From positions 62,001 through 126,000 of the forward strand of contig MU008169.1 of NCBI GenBank assembly GCA_010909165.1: a stretch of DNA of 64,000 nucleotides, read 5' to 3'. Numbering within the stretch: position 1 is the stretch's first letter; each line of letters starts with the position of its first letter. The notes beneath the pieces were generated by a model. That model searched no databases. It was given only the letters and a program-made list of their open reading frames with translations, and was not told where the DNA came from. The stretch comes from Anthoceros angustus. Lineage: Eukaryota > Streptophyta > Anthocerotopsida > Anthocerotales > Anthocerotaceae. Shown here piece after piece: positions 23,740 to 34,072 of this stretch. The position numbers and the translations under genes were made by a program.

Positions 23740-23940
23740 CTCCGTTACTTTATCACGCTATCGTACCTATTCCAATTTCCAGCTCGAGCCGGCCAAGTAG
23801 CCAGCCATGTAGACTAGGTACCTACTAGGGAGATAGGTGTATGGATAACTGGTAAAATTGCAGGCCGTGCATGGTTTTGGGAGGCCGCCATTTGCGTTCT
23901 CCACCATGGTGTCGACCATGGCTCCCTGTGGAATCGGCAA
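23740..23940 (+). pseudogene. Adenylosuccinate synthetase 5' fragment, left half, unit 3
   Basis: Third promoter/start-codon copy, ending GAATCGGCAATG before the insertion. Confidence 0.8.
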
Positions 23941-24114
23941 TGTGTGGAATGGGTTTTGTGTCCAAAGACGCAAGGAGGCCACATTTACCCTCTATGTCGT
24001 TATAGTCCTAGGATTCGATCCCAAGGGAATGGTTTTGTGTCAAGATGTTCCAAAACTATGGATTCTAGTCCTCCTACAATCAATTCCTACCCAGCCATAA
24101 TCAACTACCGTGTC

Positions 24115-24275
24115 CGAGCCCAGGACCATGGTGGGTTCGGCCACCGATGTGGTGGGTTCGGCCACCGCCGTGGTGGATTCGGCCACCGCCGTGGTGGATT
24201 CCGCCACCGCCGTGGTGGATTCCGCCACCGCCGTGGTGGATTCCGCCACCGCCGTGGTGGTGATTCACCACCGTG
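24115..24275 (+). repeat. 21-bp hairpin-forming minisatellite, unit 3
   Basis: About six to seven copies of the same 21-bp element. The later copies share a GATTCCGCC variant where unit 2 has GATTCGGCC, so the variants spread within the local array. Confidence 0.85.
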
Positions 24276-24634
24276 GTGGGACCCACCCGGCCGGTAGCGC
24301 ATCGCGATCAACGATTTGGCGCCCGGTTCCATTGCTACGCTCGTTAAGGGCTATGGTCCTATGCACACAGTTCACATGTACACCGAGTCACACTCATGTG
24401 GATTCACACCGAGCTCACGGTGGATGCACACCATGGCCACGCGCGGCACCTCACTCTCCGTCGATTTCCTCGACCCCACAATTTATTCCCAACCTTCCTC
24501 GGCGTTCGCGTTTTCTAGACTCTCGCGCTCACCACTTCCTAAACTCCCTTCACTGGCGACTCACTCACCCCTTTCTTCTAGGACCTCATACACCACCGCG
24601 CACAAGATGTTCCCAGATCCTCCTCTCTCGGGCC

Positions 24635-24790
24635 ACACACAGACCTCTCTTGGGCCACCACAGGCCTCACTTGGGCCACAGACCCCTCCTTGGGCCACAC
24701 GGACCCTCCTTAGGCCACACAGACCCCTCCTTGGGCCACACAGACCCCTCCTTGGGCCACACGGACCCCTCCTTGGGCCACAGACCCCCT
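24635..24790 (+). repeat. ~21-bp CCTTGGGCCACACAGACC repeat, unit 3 (longest)
   Basis: About seven copies, the longest of the four arrays. Length differences between units point to ongoing replication slippage or unequal exchange. Confidence 0.8.
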
Positions 24791-26129
24791 CATTAGGGAC
24801 TGTGGACAGGCAGTGGTTGGGAAAGGAAAAATAGCTGGTCGGTTCCATAGGCGATTCGCATCTGCGATCTCACCCGGTCCCCTGAGAATTTCCCTCTCCT
24901 GCATGCGTTGAGCACCCTTTACCACTAGTCACCCCAGACGGAGCTTGGTCACTCGGCTCTCGACCATCCAGGATCTCCCGGCCCTCTTGTGGCGAGAGGG
25001 GATCGAATCAGCCCGTCATGGATCGGATGCCTCCAACCAACCACGCGCACAAATTCGACACACGGGAGCTCACACCTGAAATTGTCTAACGAGAGAGACG
25101 CGAAGGGGTCTCTTGTACATCCGACTACGGAGCGCCAGAACTCACTTTTCCAGTGTCTAAAGATGGCTAACCTACCTCCAGTATCTAAAGATGGCTAACC
25201 TACCACAAGCGCGCCTACCAATTCGGTATCTGAGTTCACAGCTTTCCTAGCTCATTATCCTCTAATGCAAGTGAAAGCCCGACCTATGATGCCGCCCCTC
25301 TAAAATCAGCGCCCGCCTCCTCGCCTAGCCCTGCGGCCCATGGGTGTTCCCTCGCTCTCCTACCACGCCTCGATCCGAAAGATTCTCCCTTAATACCTCC
25401 ACCTCACTTCCGCTATCCGAGGTCCTCTCACTCCTGCAAGGAGGTGCCGCCCGTCTACTGCCCCGCGCACGTTGCCTCGCCCTTCATCACTGGACAACCA
25501 AACATTGCGTTCCTCCATCCACACTCAAGTCTCATCTCTCTTCCACTTATACCTCTCCGCTAGCTTCTTGAACTTCTCGGAGGTGGCGTCTCCACTTGTT
25601 CCAGGCTTGTGAAATTTCATTGGGCTCCTCATTCGTCGCATGCGCCTCCTTCACTTAACTTCACTGCGGTCCGCCCGGTTGCGAACTTGCCACTTTGGCT
25701 CTCAGTCCACGGTACCAGGTGCGGTCTTCTTCCAATTGCGCTCCAACTCGCTGGTGCTCACTCCTTTGTCAACCCCGGCTCCGCAACTAGGGTTGTTATC
25801 TCCCCCGGCTGTATCTATCGTTCCATATCGGCCACCGTTGTGGAACTAGCCACCTCCCACTTCCTGCGCCCGCTTTGAATGAAGGATCCCCAACTTATAT
25901 AGACAATTTTTATTCCTAAAATCCCAAGGTCCAAGGACCTTCTAGCCTAACGACATTCAGGTTCGAGGTCCAAGGACTAAAAGTAATATTGTCATGGGCC
26001 AAGGACCTCTTTTAGTATAAGAGGCCTTGCCTCGGACATTTCCTAAGCACTCCATCATACAAAACATAAGAAAAACAAAAAACATTCAAACCAACAGTCC
26101 GGGGGTTAGTGTACATGTGGTCCTCCACT

Positions 26130-26320
26130 CGATGCACGTCCCCTCCCACATTCTTGGCGGTCTCGGGCGTGGTGTGGCGGCGGCCTCGTCTGGATACTTC
26201 TTCGGCCGCGGGCTTGCGGGATTGGATCACGGTGTTCGGATCGACCTTCCTTGGCGGTGGAGAAGTGGTCGGGACTGAAGCCCCGTGCCTAGGTGCGGCC
26301 TTCGCACAAAAGATCGTCAT
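26130..26320 (+). pseudogene. Adenylosuccinate synthetase exon-1 fragment, right half, unit 3
   Basis: Third right-half copy (GATGCACGTCCCCTCC through GCACAAAAGATCG). It has lost a few codons relative to the intact gene. Confidence 0.8.
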
Positions 26321-26959
26321 TGGGATGAGATCGTCGTTTGCCCCAAGTTATATAGACTAGGAAGCGGGTCCTTTTACTAATGGCACTTTTGTAGAGAGAG
26401 ATTTTGTCGTCGGTTTGTTTTACTACGAGTTTTGGGTCCATTTATTATTTTCAAGTATAGCCCATGACTTTACAACATGAGGCTAGGGGTTCTACTACCA
26501 AGGTGTATTTCGCCATAGGTTAAATATTGTGATGACGTGGACCAATTGTTATTACCATGCGGGCATAAGCGATTTACAACAAGCGTGGATTTGCGTGAGG
26601 ATCTTTACAATGGTCCACGGGTCTTTTCCTACGCATCGAGAAGTTACAATGAGGTTTGGTATTTCACAACGCTTGCCTTTACTGAGGATGCGAGCTCGTG
26701 ATTTACAATATGGTCATTCACAATGACCGAATTTACCACGATGCTATGGACTTAACAACAATGTCATTATGTATTAATTAGAGTTGTGTGCAATGGGGGT
26801 TCTGTGAGGCTTTTCAAGGTGAGGGTTTCCTCCTCATGGCCGCTTTATTGATTCATATATGGGCCACATGTATCGGTCGGTCCCTAGCTACCGGCCTATA
26901 TGCAACATGCCATCGAACATCGAGCCCTACCCAAAGCAGACTCTATATGCATCGACCGA

Positions 26960-27330
26960 TGGTTGAGCCGGATGCGGTGGTGGTCGGATCTCCATTTGTG
27001 GCGGTACCCTTCTCTACATGTACTCTCCTACATGAGGTCGGCCGGATCACGGTGGTGGGCGGATCCCGTTTGTGGCGCTACCCCTCTTTACATGTGCTCC
27101 TACATGAGATCAAGCCGGATCACGGTGGCGGTGGGTCCCCGTTCTGTGTCCTTTCTTTACATGCGCTCTCATACATGAGCTCGATTCGAGCGGTGGCGGC
27201 GCCAAGTCCTGTTTGTAATCGTCCCCTCTCTACACGTGCTCTTCTATGAGGTCGAGGCGAATACGGTGGCGGCGGATCCCGTTTGCAACGCATCCCTTCT
27301 CTACATGCGCTTTTCTAGATGAGACCGACA
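26960..27330 (+). repeat. ~70-bp minisatellite, unit 4
   Basis: Fourth occurrence of the degenerate ~70-bp repeat, with the same core words (GGATCTCC, CTACATGTACTCTCC, GGATCCCG, TCTAGATGAGACC). Confidence 0.72.
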
Positions 27331-27649
27331 TATGACTTTGTGCTTAAGTCCACAACATGAGCATATACTCAAAGGGCAAGTCGGAGGAGGCCTCGCAGTG
27401 CCCCTACTAAAATTTATTCAATTCTAATTTTTATCCAAAAATATAGATTCAATTGACCCCATCGCAACACTAGTTCTTTGGGGTGTAGTCGAGGTTTTAC
27501 CCAAATTTGATGCCAACAAGACCATTCAAATTTGGATAATACTAATGAAGACTTTATTGTATTTTCACTATACTAACTCACTTACAAGACTCGTGGCCGA
27601 TCGGCTCCACGCCTAGATGCACCCGACTCGGCCACGGAGATGGCGGGTT

Positions 27650-28960
27650 TCTCGGAACTCTGTGGTGGCATGCCACAAATCGGCGGATGCTCATGAGCAT
27701 GAGTGAGCACAACTCGTGAGCACACAACTATGCTCATGGCCATCACGCAGATCAAAAGCGATAGAGGCAACAAGCTCGAATCCAACATTCTCGTGAGGAA
27801 CAGCGATGTGAGGCTACTACGGACTCATTGCTCACAACCACACCAACCGGTGGCTAAGGAGCAAAGTCCCTACTTGCTGCGTATGCACAATCGGTAGGGT
27901 GATTTTTTGCGATGCAATCTTGGAGTAGGCTAGGATGGAGGGTATCTGTAGATGTGATGGTAGTCGGGATCACCCTTAATAGAATGTTGTTTACGTGTAT
28001 CGATTATCTCATGTTTAGTTGAAGGATGCATGTTAGATTACATGGAGGATACTTGTGTTGTTGGTGGTATGTGTACTCTGTGGTGGCATGCCACAAATCG
28101 GCGGATGCTCATGAGCATGAGTGAGCACAACTCGTGAGCACAACTCGTGAGCACACAACTATGCTCATGGCCATCACCGCAGATCAAAAGCGATAGAGGG
28201 CGTGACTGAAGCTCGAATCCAACATTCTCGTGAGGAACAGCGATGTGAGGCTACTACGGACTCATTGCTCACAACCACACCAACCGGTGGCTAAGGAGCA
28301 AAGTCCCTACTTGCTGCGTATGCACAATCGGTAGGGTGATTTTTATGCCGATGCAATCTTGGAGTAGGCTAGGATGGAGGGTATCTGTAGATGTGATGGT
28401 AGTCGGGATCACCCTTAATAGAATGTTGTTTACGTGTATCGATTATCTCATGTTTAGTTGAAGGATGCATGTTAGATTACATGGAGGATACTTGTGTTGT
28501 TGGTGGTATGTGTACTCTGTGGTGGCATGCCACAAATCGGCGGATGCTCATGAGCATGAGTGAGCACAACTCGTGAGCACAACTCGTGAGCACACAACTA
28601 TGCTCATGGCCATCACCGCAGATCAAAAGCGATAGAGGGCGTGACTGAAGCTCGAATCCAACATTCTCGTGAGGAACAGCGATGTGAGGCTACTACGGAC
28701 TCATTGCTCACAACCACACCAACCGGTGGCTAAGGAGCAAAGTCCCTACTTGCGATGCACAATCGGTAGGGTGATTTTTGTCTTGGATGCAATCTTGGAG
28801 TAGGCTAGGATGGAGGGTATCTGTAGATGTGATGGTAGTCGGGATGCTGCCCTTAATAGAATGTTGTTTACGTGTATCGATTATCTCATGTTTAGTTGAA
28901 GGATGCATGTTAGATTACTGGAGGATACTTGTGTTGTTGGTGGTATGTGTACTCGTGGGA
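27650..28960 (+). repeat. ~437-bp direct repeat in three tandem copies, unit 4
   Basis: The landmark CTCATGAGCATGAGTGAGC occurs at about 27,686, 28,106 and 28,546. The jump back occurs at GTGTACTCTGTGGTGGCATGCC near 28,077 and 28,513, where the same segment in other units continues GTGTACTCGTGGGAGG. The short shared word GTGTACTC..GTGG marks the exchange. Copies two and three also contain a doubled CACAACTCGTGAG. Confidence 0.85.
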
Positions 28961-29239
28961 GGATTTTTGTTGTGTCGATAAGTTAGAGGCCATCGTTGAG
29001 CGACAATTAGGGAAGGAAGCGTATACCATGGACCATACCCAATATGAATTTTACATTGTATGCACGAGAGTCTTTTCCTACGGACACAAACATAGGGTGC
29101 TTATTATGGGTGTTTTACTACGCGTAGTAAAGATAGTAAAAATCATTGTGATGTCCGTAGTAAAACCACCCATTTTCTAGTAGTGCATGTAACAATGTTG
29201 TTCCTCCTCTCCTCTTTGCACCTTGGTGCACGACAATCG

Positions 29240-29500
29240 TTTGACCCATTGCGAGAGAGAGATTATCGCTTGGAATGTACATATTGCGCTATACATCAAG
29301 ATAGCGGTGAAGTAGTCTTTGACTTGGTTCGAGACAATGAGAGAGGATAGTGTATGCGGCGGATGACATCACATAAGTTCCTCGGTGTGCTCACAATTTG
29401 TAGTCATGCGGGTCTAGTGGAAAAGGCGGGTGTGCTTTGAGGCTATGAGTAGACAATATGGAATTATCCCCATGAAAGACCACTATAAATGTACATGGTG
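29240..29500 (+). pseudogene. PPR-protein fragment, unit 4
   Basis: Fourth copy of the same fragment with the same landmarks (SHAGLVEK, YGIIPMKDHY). Confidence 0.68.
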
Positions 29501-30179
29501 AATCACATATTTTCGTTTTCAAATTATGCAAGAATCCACATCTTTTTCGTCTTCTCCTTGCTTTCTCTGTGTTGCTTTCCGCTTGCACAACAAACTTTTC
29601 CCTTTCTCCCTGGAGCCTTTCTTCCCTTGCCCCTTCGCCTGCTTCTTTTCCCACTTTTGTTCGACCTTCCCTTCTACGGTTCTTGCCGGATGCACATCCT
29701 TATACCTCCTCCTCACCCCTCCCAAACTTTTGCTAAGTTGAGTTAAGAACCTATGGTTTTATAAAAAAAATTGCAGTGCAAAATATGAAATTATTACTAA
29801 ATAGTAAGTCTCAGTTAGAATATTACATATTAAGAAATAGTACAAATGCATTAAAAAATAAAACTATTATCAAATGACAAGTTTCAAATTAGAAATTATA
29901 TATTAAGAAATACTAATTTGGGTTTCGTCACCTAGTATATAATAAGTCCAATCTTGAGTTGTTACTCAAGAATGTAAATTCAATTAGGTTAGTCACATAA
30001 GGATAGAAGTCACCTTATAGGTGGTTTGTTTTGCTTAAAGTAGAGAGCAAATAATAGAACGCATTGGCGAGATCAAGGACGTGAAGGCGTCGATTAAGTT
30101 TATAAGTCATTATATGCTCCAAGGCTGGCCGTGGTGTAACGCATTCCTAGCTCGCGGCATCAGCGAATCTGACTATTGC

Positions 30180-32730
30180 GCGATGGAGGAGAAATCAATG
30201 AACCCTTTTTCGGTGAGTTAAGATTAAGAGATGTTTTCCGATTATGTTGTCCATACACGATTTCCCATGTACAAAATCTTGTGGTGCAAGACTTATTTTA
30301 CTATCCATTATTCAACATGTGTTTTGTGCACAGACTGCATAAAGAAGATGATGCACGACGAATGGCCAAGTAGGGAAGATTGCATTTGACTCCCATCCTT
30401 ATTTGTAAGTCCACCCTCTTTCTTTTCTAAATCTTAACTTTTCCTTAAGATAAGTTAAGCAAACTAAGGTTAAGTTAAGTTTATAAGTCATTATATGCTC
30501 CAAGTCGTGGTGTAACGCATTCCTAGCTCGCGGCATCAGCGAATCTGACTATTATGCGTCTTGCGATGGAGGAGAAATCAATGAACCCTTTTTCGGTGAG
30601 TTAAGATTAAGAGATGTTTTCCGATTATGTTGTCCATACACGATTTCCATGTACAAAATCTTGTGGTGCAAGACTTATTTTACTATCCATTATTCAACAT
30701 GTGTTTTGTGCAGACTGCATAAAGAAGATGATGCACGAATGACAGTAGGAAGATTGCATTGCGACTCCCATCCTTATTTGTAAGTCCACCCTCTTTCTTT
30801 TCTAAATCTTAACTTTTCCTTAAGATAAGTTAAGCAAACTAAGGTTAAGTTAAGAATCATTTGAGCATATACCTTCAATAAATAGATAGATGAGCGGATG
30901 AGCGAGATAGATAGATAGGTAAACACTGCAAATCTTAGACAAGAGAATTTTCAATTACTAACTTTTTTGTTGCTGAATTTGTGGAGGTTTTCTTACAAGA
31001 CTGTGTAGTAAGGCGGCCCGAGATCACCTCATGAGATAGGATCCAAGACTATGCGTGCACCTCATTTGTAAGCAATTTTTATTCTCTTGTCTCTTTTGTG
31101 CTCATGATCAAGTGCACCTTTAGGACTATGTTCCCAACTCGACAATTGATGCTTCTTGAGGTCTCATTGTGAATGCTTTGTGGGCTTCATTTGCGAAGCA
31201 ATGCATCTAATCAATTAATGTGTTCGACTTCTTACGAGATTTTATTTGGAAGTTCGGACATTGTGGTTGAGAAGAAGAGCCTTTGGAAAAAAGGTACATT
31301 TTACGTAATGTAACCTAGCAATTGCCTCGTGATGATCCATGATTGGTAATTCTCGGAGTAATTATGTTTGCTCGTGACTTGTTGGACATGGTTGCGAAAG
31401 CGTAGATGTTAATGATAGCGAGGAAAAGGAAAAGGAGTTTGTTCAACAGCCAAAATTAGATAGCGAGGAGGAGAAGGCATTAAGCGACCAAAATCATGAG
31501 TCCCGAATCTCATAGGCTAATAGTTTGTGCGGAATGCCAATGCGTTTTGATATGACGCACCTTTTGATGGAAAAGGTTGCTTGAGCACGTAGGGATTCGG
31601 GCCGACATCATAGAGATTTGTCGAGGGCCTGCAAGTATGCCATTCGTGAGAACGCATTGGCGAGATCAAGGACGTGAAGGCGTCGATTAAGTTTATAAGT
31701 CATTATATGCTCCAAGTTGGCGTGGTGTAACGCATTCCTAGCTCGCGGCATCAGCGAATCTGACTATTATGCGTCTTGCGATGGAGGAGAAATCAATGAA
31801 CCCTTTTTCGGCGGTGAGTTAAGATTAAGAGATGTTTTCCGATTATGTTGTCCATACACGATTTCCCATGTACAAAATCTTGTGGTGCAAGACTTATTTT
31901 ACTATCCATTATTCAACATGTGTTTTGTGCACAGACTGCATAAAGAAGATGATGCACGAATGGCCAAGTAGGGAAGATTGCATTTGCGACTCCCATCCTT
32001 ATTTGTAAGTCCACCCTCTTTCTTTTCTAAATCTTAACTTTTCCTTAAGATAAGTTAAGCAAACTAAGGTTAAGTTAAGAATCATTTGAGCATATACCTT
32101 CAATAAATAGATAGATGAGCGGATGAGCGAGATAGATAGATAGGTAAACACTGCAAATCTTAGACAAGAGAATTTTCAATTACTAACTTTTTTGTTGCTG
32201 AATTTGTGGAGGTTTTCTTACAAGACTGTGTAGTAAGGCGGCCCGAGATCACCTCATGAGATAGGATCCAAGACTATGCGTGCACCTCATTTGTAAGCAA
32301 TTTTTATTCTCTTGTCTCTTTTGTGCTCATGATCAAGTGCACCTTTAGGACTATGTTCCCAACTCGACAATTGATGCTTCTTGAGGTCTCATTGTGAATG
32401 CTTTGTGGGCTTTCTATTTGCGAAGCAATGCATCTAATCAATTAATGTGTTCGACTTCTTACGAGATTTTATTTGGAAGTTCGGACATTGTGGTTGAGAA
32501 GAAGAGCCTTTGGAAAAAAGGTACATTTTACGTAATGTAACCTAGCAATTGCCTCGTGATGATCCATGATTGGTAATTCTCGGAGTAATTATGTTTGCTC
32601 GTGACTTGTTGGACATGGTTGCGAAAGCGTAGATGTTAATGATAGCGAGGAAAAGGAAAAGGAGTTTGTTCAACAGCCAAAATTAGATAGCGAGGAGGAG
32701 AAGGCATTAAGCGACCAAAATCATGAGTCC
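30180..32730 (+). pseudogene. DRAP1: NC2-alpha/DRAP1 remnant, unit 4, partly triplicated
   Basis: The first two exon-like blocks occur three times (starting about 30,180, 30,560 and 31,780) and the later blocks twice (about 30,960-31,500 and 32,190-32,730). Junctions lie near 30,476, where TTAAGTTAAG jumps back to TTTATAAGTCATTATATGC, and near 31,650, where GTGAGAAC jumps to GCATTGGCGAGATC. The duplicated DNA is nearly identical, so these are recent rearrangements or assembly duplications. Confidence 0.62.
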
Positions 32731-34072
32731 CGAATCTCATAGGCTAATAGTTTGTGCGGAATGCCAATGCGTTTTGATATGACGCACCTTTTGATGGAAA
32801 AGGTTGCTTGAGCACGTAGGGATTCGGGCCGACATCATAGAGATTTGTCGAGGGCCTGCAAGTATGCAATTCGTGAGAACACTTCATTTCTCGGTGGTTG
32901 GGTTGGTTTGTCCTTACTCTTATCCTTTGATTGATTTAGGAATTGCAACTAGGACTGGTGGAGGTCAAGGAAGAGGCAAAGAAAAGGCCGGTAGAATAGT
33001 GCGAGGCGAGACATGTCATGAATTCACGGTGACAATCTACCATTGCACCTATTGGCTAGCCGGAAAGGCAATAGCAAACTACCATTTAGGTGTAACCTAA
33101 GCTTGAGCTAGGATACCAATGAAGAGTCTCCTAGCAATTTGGGCGAGCATCAATTATTCTTGTATTAAAACAAATAGTCTAGAAGAGTATGTATAGAGGA
33201 CTTGATAGTTTGTGTGGTGATATCATATATATGATAGATGTTAAGAAGCTTGGTATGTTAAGATGTTGAGGAGGCGGTTGCGAGGAGGCGGGAGGATGAG
33301 ACTCTTTGCATTCTCCAAATTAAGTTAAATATATGTAAATGATAAAAATTATACATGACTTAGAACTCATTCTAACATCTTCATTTGTTAGTGAATTTGC
33401 CAAGTATATTGTATTGCACTTAATTTTAAAAGCCCCACATGATCTTACAATAGTGGAGATAAGCACTAAGAGGCCACAGAACTTTACAACGAGGCTTTGG
33501 GGAACTTTACAACTAGGCTTTGAGGAACTTTACAACTAGGCTTTGGGGAACCTTACAACAACAACTCATTGAGATAGCCACCTAAAAAGCGGAGAACTTT
33601 ACAAGAGCGGCCTATTGAGGACAAAGATTGCACCTTAGCACAAGGCCACCAAGGACCAAAAATAACTGGGATATATAATAACTTATCCCAATATTAATCA
33701 AACCAAAAATACCTTAACCAAGGAGTTTGATTGAAGTCATGGCTAAAATCTCCGTATTGTAGCTAAGTAGGTAATTGTTTTGTCCATTGCTCATACTATA
33801 AAGTTGGCTCTCCTCGCGAAAAAAACAAATGTTCGCTCATGCATATTATAAAGCTCTGTGCTCGTTGTTACTCATCAGATATTACAAAGCTTTGTGCTCT
33901 CCGTTACTTTATCACTGCTATCGGGTACCTATCCCAATTTCCAGCTCGAGCCCGGCGAAGTAGCCAGCCAGGTAGACTAGGTACCTACTAGGGAGATAGG
34001 TGTCTGGATAGCCTGGTAAAATTGCAGGCCGGTGCATGGTTTTTGGGAGGCCGCCATTTGCGTTCTCCAGCC

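Larger units (their letters stand above)
18411..26783 (+). repeat. Array unit 3 (~8.37 kb)
   Basis: Same order as unit 2, with its own ~680-bp duplication (about 18,830-19,505 and 19,506-20,190). The landmark tagatgagaccgacatatg occurs at about 18,937 and again at 19,616. This unit preserves the NC2-alpha/DRAP1 remnant best: exon-like blocks at 21,608-21,652, 21,770-21,842, about 22,031-22,128, about 22,275-22,345 and 22,440-22,556. The adenylosuccinate synthetase halves are at about 23,740-23,940 and 26,130-26,320. Confidence 0.87.
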
